A DNA stretch of 23,686 nt from JAKEGN01 sp964465665 (lineage in GTDB: Bacteria; Pseudomonadota; Gammaproteobacteria; Steroidobacterales; Woeseiaceae), in assembly GCA_964465665.1 (NCBI GenBank), contig CAYXKM010000229.1:1-23686 (forward strand). Reading direction: 5' to 3'. Each line of letters begins with the position of its first letter. Within the stretch, counting starts at the first letter, position 1. A program made the position numbers and the translations under genes. A model generated the notes under the pieces. It had not been told where the DNA came from, did not search any database, and saw only the letters and a list, made by a program, of their open reading frames with translations. Shown one piece after another: positions 7,639-15,064 of the stretch.

Positions 7639-7702
7639 ACTGTGTATATCGCATTTCTACTAAACTGCGACTGTTATAGTCTCAATACGACGGTACAGTC
7701 AA
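7639..7702. promoter_or_regulatory. Divergent promoter/operator region between MocR and EamA genes
   Basis: On the minus strand TTGACT (7702-7697) and TATAAC (7678-7673) are 18 bp apart and form a near-consensus sigma70 promoter for the regulator. On the plus strand TATAGT (7675-7680) overlaps that -10 and could be the -10 of the exporter gene, though no good -35 is visible. The pentamer ACTGT occurs at 7639-7643 and 7670-7674 (31 bp, about three turns apart) and inverted (ACAGT) at 7695-7699. These copies overlie the promoter elements and are candidate MocR boxes. Confidence 0.45.
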
Positions 7703-7748
7703 GCGCAGGATCGGCCGCTGCAGCAGGCAGGGCGCACGGGCCCACACT

Positions 7749-8735
7749 ATGAGCAATCTGGCGTTGTATATCGTTACGGTTGCAGTCTGGGGTACCACCT
7801 GGATTGCAATCGAGTTTCAGCTCGGCGTCGTGGCACCGGAGGTTTCGGTGTTCTATCGCTATGTGCTGGCATCCTCAATCCTGTTCGGCTGGTGCTTGCT
7901 CCGCGGCCTGAACATGCGTTTCGATTTCCTGGCACACCGGCGTTTCATGTTGCTCGGCTTGCTGCTGTTCTGCCTGAACTACGTGATGACCTATTACGCT
8001 CAGCAATACATCACCTCGGCGTTGTCCGCGATCGCATTCTCGACCATGTTGTGGATGAACATCCTGAATGCAAGGATGTTCTTCGGCGTACGCGCAGGCC
8101 AGCGGGTACTGGCCGGTGCCGTGCTCGGCGTGGTCGGCATCAGCGTCCTGTTCATGCCGCAGATTGGTCAATTGTCGTTTTCCGACGCAACGTTTCTCGG
8201 TACGGCGATCTGTGTCGCCGGCGCGTACATCGCATCGCTCGGAAATATGGTGTCGCAACAGGCGCAAAGCGAAGGCCTGCCCATCATTCAGTCAAACGCC
8301 TGGGGAATGATGTACGGGGCGATCCTGACCGGCGGCATTGCGGCTGCACAAGGACTGGAATTCAATTTCGACAGCTCGCGGTCATACCTTGTGTCGTTGC
8401 TCTACCTCAGCGTATTCGGGTCCGTCGTTGCATTCGGCGCTTACCTGACCTTGCTCGGTCGCATCGGCGCACATCGTGCCGGCTACGCGATGGTGATGTT
8501 CCCGGTGGTGGCGCTCGTTATCTCGTTCTTTTTCGAAGGTCTGCAGCCACGACCGTCGATATTCGCCGGTATCGCCCTGGTCATCGCCGGCAACCTGCTG
8601 ATCCTGAAGAGCAAGCGCAAAAAGCCGGCTACCGGGTTGTTGCCGGGAGCGCTGGAATCGCCGGCGGCGCCGGACAGCGCACGCGTGGTCCTGATCGCCG
8701 AGCCGCCGAAGCCGGTTCCGGCCGAGCGCGGGTGA
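7749..8735 (+). CDS. EamA-family (drug/metabolite superfamily) transporter
   Basis: Predicted inner-membrane protein of 328 residues with about ten transmembrane helices in two EamA repeats. It opens MSNLALYIVTVAVWGTTWIA, the characteristic first helix with the W-G-T-T/S-W motif. The second repeat begins near TFLGTAICVAGAYIASLGNM and ends with GIALVIAGNLLILKSKRKK. The last 40 or so residues are a hydrophilic, Pro/Ala-rich cytoplasmic tail. Family members export amino acids or other metabolites. Divergence from a MocR regulator suggests that the PLP-domain regulator induces export of an amine or amino acid; that is inference. The Shine-Dalgarno is poor. It ends 18 bp before the convergent DUF4440-like gene. 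Confidence 0.9.
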   Translation: MSNLALYIVTVAVWGTTWIAIEFQLGVVAPEVSVFYRYVLASSILFGWCLLRGLNMRFDFLAHRRFMLLGLLLFCLNYVMTYYAQQYITSALSAIAFSTMLWMNILNARMFFGVRAGQRVLAGAVLGVVGISVLFMPQIGQLSFSDATFLGTAICVAGAYIASLGNMVSQQAQSEGLPIIQSNAWGMMYGAILTGGIAAAQGLEFNFDSSRSYLVSLLYLSVFGSVVAFGAYLTLLGRIGAHRAGYAMVMFPVVALVISFFFEGLQPRPSIFAGIALVIAGNLLILKSKRKKPATGLLPGALESPAAPDSARVVLIAEPPKPVPAERG

Positions 8736-8753
8736 GGCGGGCGTAGCCGGGCG

Positions 8754-9224
8754 TCAGTCGCTTTCCGAATCGTCGCCGCCGTGCCAGGAGAGGAATTTCC
8801 ACTGCCCCTCATCGCGGACCAGCACATCGGTGTAACGGCCGTTCGAAATTTTGACTTCGCCCTTCTTTTCCCGCGTGGCATTGGTATACAGGTAATGCGC
8901 GATCGCCGTATCGCCGTGCACGACTATCGACAGCGGGAAGAGTTCGTGTTCGAGGGTTTCCGTCTGCTTGGATGTGAATGCGTCCCACATGCGAACCGAT
9001 GACCGGGTTTGCGGCGCCGGAGACTGGCGCGGCCAGCCGACAAAATCGGCACTCAGCAATTCGTCGATCCAGTTGGTATCGCCACGTTCGTTGCGCTCCC
9101 ACTGGTCTTCGATCACTGCCCAGACCGCGGCCTGATCGCTTGCCGCCTGCTGCGCGGCGGCCGTGCCGCAGGCCAGCAGCAGGGAAATCAATGCAAGTGC
9201 TCCCACCCTGCAATTCCTCATCAT
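8754..9224 (-). CDS. Secreted DUF4440 / SnoaL-like (NTF2 fold) protein
   Basis: Predicted 156-residue exported protein. It begins MMRNCRVGALALISLLLACG with a signal peptide cleaved after TAAA, or possibly processed as a lipoprotein at the Cys in LLLACG. The mature part follows the DUF4440 pattern: AVWAVIEDQWERNERGD, then LLSADFVGWP, a central RMWDAF helix, HGDTAIAHYLYTNA and a C-terminal strand GQWKFLSWHGGDD. I chose the ATG at 9224 because AAAGGAAAAAG precedes it with normal spacing; the next codon is a second ATG. Residues encoded further upstream look non-coding. No enzymatic function can be given. It shares the fold class, but little visible sequence, with the protein at 2283-2795. It follows the OsmC/lipoprotein pair on the same strand. 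Confidence 0.8.
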   Translation of the reverse strand: MMRNCRVGALALISLLLACGTAAAQQAASDQAAVWAVIEDQWERNERGDTNWIDELLSADFVGWPRQSPAPQTRSSVRMWDAFTSKQTETLEHELFPLSIVVHGDTAIAHYLYTNATREKKGEVKISNGRYTDVLVRDEGQWKFLSWHGGDDSESD

Positions 9225-9316
9225 GGCTTTTTCCTTTTGTCGTTTGGTCCAGACTGACGGAGTGCGCAGTTTAGTCGCAAACTGCAGGTGGGGCCAACAA
9301 CGCGGCACCTTGATCG

Positions 9317-9883
9317 CTAGTCGTAGATTTCGTGTACCTGTTGCACGGTCAGGTAGTCCGGGTGATGCACTTCCGTAATGACCGCGTACGGTATTCGCAA
9401 CGTTCCTCGCACGACGTCGAAGCGATAACGGTGGACGGCGAGCGGAAACGCCGGGTCCAGCTGCATGCGCCCGGCAATTTCCACGTTGAATTCTCCGGAA
9501 AAACCTTGACGGATGAAGAGCGTCTTTTTCCGGGTTTCCCAGCCGGCCTGGCGGAACACTTCACCGATGGATCCGCCCGCAACGACCAGGCTGTGTTCGT
9601 CAGCCAGGCGGACATCGAGCGGCCGTATGAAATCGACAATGGCAACGGTCCTTGAAACCTCGCCGGCCGTCTCCTCGGTGTAAAGGCTGGTGATCCGTTT
9701 TTGCTCGTCAGCGTAGAGGATGCGAATACCGTAACTGCCGAACCTGTCCTCGATCCGTTCACTGTTCAGCAGTTCTGGCTCAGGCGCGCAGGCCTGAGCC
9801 AGCAGGCTGATGAGGAGCAGTTGGCAGAAGCCTGTACGCCTGAAAACGCGCCGATACTGGTAATAGATTGTTTTCAAAAACAA
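9317..9883 (-). CDS. Uncharacterised lipoprotein-like protein
   Basis: Predicted 188-residue protein that I do not recognise. The N-terminus (FRRTGFCQLLLISLLAQACAPEP) is a signal sequence. The Cys of LLAQAC could be lipidated, although the residue at -3 is Ala rather than the preferred Leu, so this is an imperfect lipobox. The mature part is mixed alpha/beta with segments RFGSYGIRILYADEQKRITS, RTVAIVDFIRPLDV, VAGGSIGEVFRQAGWETRKK and FNVEIAGRMQLDPAFPLAVH, and ends in HEIYD. The longest frame starts at TTG (9883) with no convincing Shine-Dalgarno; no ATG lies near, so the start is uncertain. It lies 31 bp after the OsmC gene and could share its transcript. Confidence 0.7.
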   Translation of the reverse strand: MFLKTIYYQYRRVFRRTGFCQLLLISLLAQACAPEPELLNSERIEDRFGSYGIRILYADEQKRITSLYTEETAGEVSRTVAIVDFIRPLDVRLADEHSLVVAGGSIGEVFRQAGWETRKKTLFIRQGFSGEFNVEIAGRMQLDPAFPLAVHRYRFDVVRGTLRIPYAVITEVHHPDYLTVQQVHEIYD

Positions 9884-9914
9884 GAAGTAATGCTCTATAC
9901 CTAAAGTGTTCTCT

Positions 9915-10352
9915 TCACGCTGACCGGCGCAGCTCCGTGGTGAGCGTCGAGGCTGCTTTCAGTGAATTGGTGATCAGGCAAACATGCTCGGCTTTCTCCA
10001 GCAACCGCCGGGCCCGCGCTTCATCCGCACCGGGCGGCAGATCGAGAGTCGCGTGCACCTTGAAGCCGGTGAACTGCGTGCCACTCTCCTGCCGGTCCAG
10101 CGTTCCCTCGACTGCGCATTGCAACGACCGCCAGTCGAATTTCGAGGCTGTGGCAATGGCACGAAACGACAGCACGAAACAGTCGGCCACGGCGGCAACC
10201 AGCAGTGTTTCCGGCGACCACTTGTCGCCCGGTCCGCCGAATTCCGTCGGTGGCGCCGAGGGCAGGGATTGCAGCCCGCGGCTCGACAACGTGACGTCAT
10301 GGTCGGGCTTTGTCATCGCCGTAACCGCATAGAGGTGTGGATATTCGTGCAT
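9915..10352 (-). CDS. OsmC/Ohr-family protein
   Basis: Predicted 145-residue cytoplasmic OsmC-fold protein. The two family cysteines are in VAAVADCFVLSFRAIA (Cys58) and AEHVCLITNSLKA (Cys124), the expected positions for the peroxidatic and resolving pair. The conserved lead-in PGDKWSPETLLVAAVADC is also present. Family members reduce organic hydroperoxides as dimers. The ending CLITNSL is nearer the general OsmC-like group than true Ohr, so hydroperoxide reductase activity is likely but unproven. I placed the start at 10352, where AAGGCGGCGATT precedes the ATG and the length matches the family. The open frame extends to 10481, but those 43 extra residues look unrelated. It is divergent from the DUF885 gene. 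Confidence 0.88.
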   Translation of the reverse strand: MHEYPHLYAVTAMTKPDHDVTLSSRGLQSLPSAPPTEFGGPGDKWSPETLLVAAVADCFVLSFRAIATASKFDWRSLQCAVEGTLDRQESGTQFTGFKVHATLDLPPGADEARARRLLEKAEHVCLITNSLKAASTLTTELRRSA

Positions 10353-10516
10353 AATCGCCGCCTTCGTGAAGATGTACCGGACCAGGGACCTCTGTCCGCG
10401 CGTGCCGATTTCAAGCGACGCCAGTAAAAAACCGGATCCGCCTGCGTCCCAAATTGTCGCTGTGGCATCTTCCAGAGACAACCGTTATCCGAATCAACGA
10501 ATCCGGAGCAAATCAA

Positions 10517-12301
10517 ATGAATGCAAAATGCTGGATTGCGGCCCTTGCCGCTGCAGGAATCCTGACTGCCAACACCGCGAGTGCCGCCGAGGCGGACTGG
10601 ATCGCCCGCAGCAACGAACATTCGCAAGTGGTGCTGACGTCGATGGCCAAGTACATGCCCGAAGGCGCAGGCAGCCTCGGCATCGACGGGCTGGATGAGG
10701 CCATCACGGATCTCGGGCCCGGGATTTACGAACGCGGGATGGCCGACTCGAGAGCACTGCTCGTCGACCTCGAGGCACGACTCGCAGCCGAGAAACACCC
10801 TCTCGTACGCCAGGACCTGGAGATCCTGATCCAGGCGGTCACCGACAACCGTCGTACTTCCGAACTCAATCGCGAAATCATGCTGCCATATTTCAACGTG
10901 AGTCAGCAGGTGTTTCAGGGTATTCGTGCTCTGATCGATCCCCAGGTCGCGCGCGATCGATACCCGGCCGCAATTGTGCGCGTCAATCGGTATGCCGGTA
11001 TCGAGGAAGGCTTCGAACCGATCATCGAGCTGGCCAAGGCACGAAGCAGCGAACGATTCGACGTCGAGGGACTTATCGGCCCGTACCGTGGCCAGGTGGA
11101 ACAGGACCTCGAGCGCAGCGTGACCTTCATTGACGGCATCGAAAAGCTGCTGGCGGGTACCGATCTGCAGGAATGGCAGGAGCCTTATGCGAGCCTTGCC
11201 GGCCAGCTGCGCGACTACAACGACTGGGTGCGCGCGGAGATATTGCCGAGAGCACGCGATGATTTCCGGCTGCCGCCGGTGATGTATGCGGACGCGCTCA
11301 AAAACTGGGGCGTGGATGCGACCCCGGAGGAGCTGATCCAGAGTGCTACCCATGGGTACATGGACATTCGCAACGAAATGGACGTGATCGGTGCGCTGGT
11401 GGCGAAAGAGAGAGGTTACGCTTCCAGCGACTATCGTGACGTCATACGCAAGCTCAAAGTCGACGGTGCAATTGACGGTGACAAACTGCTCGATCACTAT
11501 CAGCAGGTTCTGGGCAAGCTCGAAAGCATCATAAAAGAACATCGAATCGTCACGCTGCCGGACCGCCCCGCGGGCATACGCATAGGGACCGCTGCAGAGA
11601 CGGCCGCGCAACCGGCGCCACACCTCGATCCGCCGCGGATGATCGGCAACACCGGCGAGTACCCGTATTTCGTCATCCCTTTGCTGCAACAAAACGCCGA
11701 CGGATCGTGGCCGCAAACCGACGACACCTACGAGTCCGGCGCCTGGACGCTGACCGCGCACGAAGCCCGGCCGGGTCATGAAATGCAGTTCTCGAGCATG
11801 ATCGAGGCCGGGGTATCGGTCGCGCGTGCAATATTTGCGTTCAACAGCACCAACGTCGAAGGCTGGGGCCTGTATGCCGAGGCCATTGCCAAGCCGTACA
11901 TGCCGCTCGACGGCCAGTTGATCAGCCTGCAATACCGGCTGATGCGCGCCGGACGCATGTTCCTCGATCCGATGCTGAATCTTGGCCGGATCACGCCGGA
12001 GGATGCGAAACGCCTGATCATGGAGGACATGGTTATCGGAGAAAGCTGGGCGCAAAACGAGATCGAACGTTACACCTACCGGATGCCGGGGCAGGCCACC
12101 GCATACTACTTTGGATACACGCGGATGCAGGCGCTTCGCACACAGGCAGAACTCGCGCTGCAGGATGATTTCGACCAGCAGGCGTTTCACGATTTCGTAC
12201 TGTCGCAGGGCATGTTGCCGCCGGATCTGCTGAAGAAAGCCGTCATGGATAACTTCGTACCGTCCATGAGGAACCCGGTTACCCACAATCAGGGGCTATA
12301 A
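10517..12301 (+). CDS. DUF885 family exported putative metallopeptidase
   Basis: Predicted 594-residue exported protein. Residues 1-24 form a signal peptide (MNAKCWIAALAAAGILTANT then ASA). The rest is a DUF885 domain. The family's signature HEAxPGHxxQ is present as HEARPGHEMQ at residues 415-424. It is followed by VEGWGLYAEAIA with Glu448 and Glu455, which are plausible metal or catalytic residues by analogy with gluzincin-type peptidases. GRMFLDPMLNLG and the terminal FDQQAFHDFVLSQGMLPPDL are also typical. Members are thought to be zinc-dependent peptidases, but most are uncharacterised. The ATG at 10517 is preceded by CGGAG about 9 nt upstream; an in-frame start at 10454 would place the signal peptide internally. 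The zinc-ribbon gene begins 30 bp downstream, so this may be the first gene of the queuosine-precursor operon. Confidence 0.88.
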   Translation: MNAKCWIAALAAAGILTANTASAAEADWIARSNEHSQVVLTSMAKYMPEGAGSLGIDGLDEAITDLGPGIYERGMADSRALLVDLEARLAAEKHPLVRQDLEILIQAVTDNRRTSELNREIMLPYFNVSQQVFQGIRALIDPQVARDRYPAAIVRVNRYAGIEEGFEPIIELAKARSSERFDVEGLIGPYRGQVEQDLERSVTFIDGIEKLLAGTDLQEWQEPYASLAGQLRDYNDWVRAEILPRARDDFRLPPVMYADALKNWGVDATPEELIQSATHGYMDIRNEMDVIGALVAKERGYASSDYRDVIRKLKVDGAIDGDKLLDHYQQVLGKLESIIKEHRIVTLPDRPAGIRIGTAAETAAQPAPHLDPPRMIGNTGEYPYFVIPLLQQNADGSWPQTDDTYESGAWTLTAHEARPGHEMQFSSMIEAGVSVARAIFAFNSTNVEGWGLYAEAIAKPYMPLDGQLISLQYRLMRAGRMFLDPMLNLGRITPEDAKRLIMEDMVIGESWAQNEIERYTYRMPGQATAYYFGYTRMQALRTQAELALQDDFDQQAFHDFVLSQGMLPPDLLKKAVMDNFVPSMRNPVTHNQGL

Positions 12302-12331
12302 TCCCGCGGGGTTTGCCAACGGGGGCGCCGG

Positions 12332-12691
12332 ATGCCCGGGGAGATTTTCTGCTATCGCTGCGGTGTATCGCTCGCCGGGCTGTCATTGCCATTGTCCCGC
12401 CAGGATGAATGTCCGGTATGCGAGAATTATCTGCACGTTTGCAGGATGTGTGTTTACTTCGATCGTCATGTTCCGCGTCAGTGTCGCGAAGACGGTGCCG
12501 AGGAAGTGCTGGAGAAAGAGCGACCCAATTTCTGCGACTGGTTCAAACCCTCGGCCAATGCGTTCGACATCCAGCGCGCACGACAGGCCGAGCAGGCCAA
12601 ATCGGCATTGTCGGCATTGTTCGGAGATACCGAGGCCGCGGCTCCGGCAGATGACGATGCCTTGAAGAAAGCCCGGGACCTGTTCAAATGA
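12332..12691 (+). CDS. Conserved eight-cysteine zinc-ribbon protein, function unknown
   Basis: Predicted 119-residue cytoplasmic protein. Cysteines at residues 7, 10, 27, 30, 37, 40, 51 and 68 form FCYRC, ECPVC, VCRMC and two single positions (PRQC and NFC). This is enough for two zinc sites. The pattern CxxC-x16-CxxC-x6-CxxC-YFD followed by C and NFCDWF is distinctive, and I believe it is conserved in Gammaproteobacterial hypothetical proteins. The C-terminal 45 residues are helical and charged (AFDIQRARQAEQAKSALSAL, then LKKARDLFK). Its stop codon overlaps the start of the SDR gene (ATGA at 12688-12691), which indicates translational coupling. No function can be assigned; nucleic acid or protein binding is typical for zinc ribbons. 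Confidence 0.8.
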   Translation: MPGEIFCYRCGVSLAGLSLPLSRQDECPVCENYLHVCRMCVYFDRHVPRQCREDGAEEVLEKERPNFCDWFKPSANAFDIQRARQAEQAKSALSALFGDTEAAAPADDDALKKARDLFK

Positions 12692-13755
12692 AAATTGCAC
12701 GGCGCCGTTTTCTGTCGATCGCGGCCGGCGCCGTCGTCGCACCGTCCGTGACTGCCTGCGGCGATGCGGCGACGATACCCGCAGCCGGTGTGCCGCAGAG
12801 CGACTTCGATGAGGACTCGACTGCGGAGGACGTGACCGAGGGTATCGACCTGAAGGGCAAGATTGCGGTCGTCACCGGTTGTACCTCGGGCATCGGATTC
12901 GAAACCATGCGCGTACTCGCCAGGCGCGGTTGCTACGTCATCGGCACCGGGCGCACGCTGCAGTCGGCACAGGAAGCATGCTCACGAGTTCGAGGAGTGA
13001 CGACGCCGGTGCAGCTCGAGCTGTCCGATTTCGATTCGATCGTCGACTGCGCCGACGCAATACGATCCCTCAATTCGCCAATCGACATGCTGATCTGCAA
13101 TGCCGGAATGCGTGGTGGAGAGCGCCAGACCGTATACGGACTAGAGAAGCATTTTGTCGTGAATCACCTCGGGCATTTCATACTCGTGTACCGGCTGCTC
13201 GAGCGGCTGTTCCTTGCATGGCAGGGGCGGGTGGTCGTGGTTGGCAGCCGTGCCGCTTACCGGGGTGCGCCGGAGGGTGGCATCGAATTCGACGACCTCG
13301 CGGCGGCGCGGAACTACAGCACGGGCAGGGCTTATGCGCATTCCAAGCTCGCCAATATCCTGTTCTCGCTGGAGCTGGCGCGCTTGCTGAAAGGCACGCG
13401 CATCACCTCGAACTCACTGCACCCTGGTGTGATCGATACCAGCATTGCGAGAAACGAGTCTGCCATCGCGCGTGGCGCATTCGGCCTCTGGACGCGGGTT
13501 GCCGGCAAGAACCTCGCGCAAGGTGCGGCCACGACTTGTCATGTCGCGACCAGCCCGTTGCTCGGGAGCACCAGCGGCCAGTATTTCGAAGACTGTAACG
13601 CCGTCACTGTGACCGGCGATAACCATATGCATGACCAGGAGCAAGCGAGCCGGCTGTGGCTCGTGTCAGAGGAATTGACGCGCGAATACCTGGTCGAACT
13701 GAAGCGCCCGGACTGGAACGATTTTGAAAACGGACTGCGAAAAAAACCCGGCTGA
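12688..13755 (+). CDS. Short-chain dehydrogenase/reductase with Tat and lipoprotein-type signal
   Basis: Predicted 355-residue NAD(P)-dependent oxidoreductase. The N-terminus MKIARRRFLSIAAGAVVAPS carries a twin-arginine motif (RRxFL, residues 5-9), and then VTAC ending at Cys24 fits a lipobox, with Gly at +2. Residues about 55-330 are a classical SDR: VTGCTSGIG nucleotide loop (62-70), CNAG (137-140), catalytic Ser187 in VVVVGSRA, and Tyr216/Lys220 in YAHSK. The sequence resembles retinol dehydrogenase/WWOX-like SDRs with the HPGVIDT segment. The substrate is unknown. The export signal on a Rossmann enzyme is unusual, because it would have to fold around its cofactor before export. It overlaps the zinc-ribbon gene by 4 bp, and the queC start lies within its last codons. 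Confidence 0.85.
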   Translation: MKIARRRFLSIAAGAVVAPSVTACGDAATIPAAGVPQSDFDEDSTAEDVTEGIDLKGKIAVVTGCTSGIGFETMRVLARRGCYVIGTGRTLQSAQEACSRVRGVTTPVQLELSDFDSIVDCADAIRSLNSPIDMLICNAGMRGGERQTVYGLEKHFVVNHLGHFILVYRLLERLFLAWQGRVVVVGSRAAYRGAPEGGIEFDDLAAARNYSTGRAYAHSKLANILFSLELARLLKGTRITSNSLHPGVIDTSIARNESAIARGAFGLWTRVAGKNLAQGAATTCHVATSPLLGSTSGQYFEDCNAVTVTGDNHMHDQEQASRLWLVSEELTREYLVELKRPDWNDFENGLRKKPG

Positions 13756-14422
13756 CCAGAGAGCGCTGGTGTTGCTGTCCGGCGGCCAGGATTCCACGAC
13801 TTGCCTGTACTGGGCAATCGACCGATTCGGCAGGGCCGTGGTGACTACACTGTCGTTCGACTACGGCCAGCGGCATCGCATCGAACTCGATTCGGCGCGG
13901 CGCATTGCAGACCATGCGGGTGTCGGCAATGCGATCCTGCCGATCGACACCTTTGCCGCGCTTGGCGGCAGCTCATTGACCGATGCCAGCCTGTCGGTGC
14001 CTGTCCCGGCCGGAAACGCTACGACGAGTCTTCCGAATACCTTCGTACCGGGGCGTAACCTGGTATTTCTCACTTACGCGGCAGCGTATGCGTGGCAGCG
14101 CGGCATTCGCCACCTGGTGGCCGGTGTCGCGCAAACCGATTACAGCGGCTATCCGGATTGCCGCGAAGCAACCATCAAGGCGATACAACGCTGCCTGCGG
14201 CTGGGCATGGAGCGCGATTTCAGGATACACACTCCATTGATGCACCGTTCGAAGAAGGAAACCGTTGAGCTGGCTGTAGCACTTGGCGCCCTGGAGGCGC
14301 TGGGTTTGTCGCACAGTTGTTACAACGGCAGGCGTCCGCCCTGTGGAAACTGTGCGGCATGCGTACTGCGTGCAAAAGGGTTTGCCGAGGCCGGTATCGA
14401 CGATCCGTTGGTGACGGCATGA
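13724..14422 (+). CDS. queC: 7-cyano-7-deazaguanine (preQ0) synthase QueC
   Basis: Cytoplasmic ATP-dependent enzyme that converts 7-carboxy-7-deazaguanine plus ammonia to preQ0, the precursor of queuosine and other 7-deazaguanines. Predicted 232 residues. The PP-loop ATP motif SGGQDST is at 19-25. FDYGQRH and the segment FVPGRNLVFLTYAAAYA are family hallmarks. The zinc site is formed by Cys199, 207, 210 and 213 (SCYNGRRPPCGNCAAC). The only usable start ahead of the PP-loop is TTG at 13724, which lies 32 bp inside the SDR gene. That implies coupled translation and an N-terminus about ten residues longer than usual. Its stop overlaps the queE start (ATGA). The identification is secure; only the start is uncertain. 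Confidence 0.95.
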   Translation: MKTDCEKNPADQRALVLLSGGQDSTTCLYWAIDRFGRAVVTTLSFDYGQRHRIELDSARRIADHAGVGNAILPIDTFAALGGSSLTDASLSVPVPAGNATTSLPNTFVPGRNLVFLTYAAAYAWQRGIRHLVAGVAQTDYSGYPDCREATIKAIQRCLRLGMERDFRIHTPLMHRSKKETVELAVALGALEALGLSHSCYNGRRPPCGNCAACVLRAKGFAEAGIDDPLVTA

Positions 14423-15063
14423 CCTACTCGGTCAAGGAAATGTATTACACCCTGCAGGGCGAAGGTGCACAGAGCGGCCGTGCCGCGGTGTTCCTGCGCT
14501 TTGCCGGCTGCAACCTGTGGTCGGGGCGCGAGGAACACAGGGCATCCGCCGTGTGCCGTTTTTGTGACACGGAATTCGTCGGTGTCGATGGGCCCGGCGG
14601 CGGAAAATTCGAGTCGGCGAGCGATCTCGCAAAAGCCGTCAGGGACCATTGGCCGGCGGCCCCCGGTGCTGGCAAGCCTTACGTCGTGTGCACCGGCGGG
14701 GAACCCCTGCTGCAGCTCGATCCTCCGGCAATTGCAGCGCTGCACCACGCGGGCTTCGAAATCGGCATCGAGACCAACGGCACGATAGCCGCACCCGAGG
14801 GCATCGACTGGATATGCGTCAGTCCCAAAGCCAATGCTGCGTTGAAACAGAAGCGCGGTGACGAATTGAAACTGGTGTACCCGCAACGCGAGGTCGAAGC
14901 ACAGCCCGACAATTTCGGCAGCCTCCCATTCAGGTACTTTTTTCTGCAGCCGCTCGACGATGAAAAGCGCGAGGCGAATACGGCGTCGTGCATGCAATAT
15001 TGCCTCGCGCATCCACAGTGGAAACTGTCGCTGCAGACGCACAAGATCCTGGGCATACCCTGA
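14419..15063 (+). CDS. queE: 7-carboxy-7-deazaguanine synthase QueE (radical SAM)
   Basis: Radical SAM enzyme that converts 6-carboxytetrahydropterin to 7-carboxy-7-deazaguanine, the substrate of QueC. Predicted 214 residues. The [4Fe-4S] ligands are Cys31, Cys46 and Cys49 in a C-x14-C-x2-C arrangement (GCNLWSG to AVCRFCDTEF), the variant found in many Proteobacteria rather than the E. coli spacing. Also present are the substrate-side motif TLQGEGAQSGRAAVFLRFAG, the SAM-binding TGGEPLL, and the C-terminal FRYFFLQPLDD with QTHKILGIP. The ATG at 14419 overlaps the queC stop by 4 bp, and the following gene starts 1 bp after the queE stop. No queD or queF is in the window, so the rest of the pathway lies elsewhere. 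Confidence 0.96.
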   Translation: MTYSVKEMYYTLQGEGAQSGRAAVFLRFAGCNLWSGREEHRASAVCRFCDTEFVGVDGPGGGKFESASDLAKAVRDHWPAAPGAGKPYVVCTGGEPLLQLDPPAIAALHHAGFEIGIETNGTIAAPEGIDWICVSPKANAALKQKRGDELKLVYPQREVEAQPDNFGSLPFRYFFLQPLDDEKREANTASCMQYCLAHPQWKLSLQTHKILGIP

Positions 15064-15064
15064 C

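Noticed and set aside
10313..12286. 657-codon open frame on the minus strand
   Set aside because: It is antisense to the DUF885 gene. Its translation is rich in His, Arg and Cys with no recognisable domain, as expected from the shadow of a GC-rich gene.
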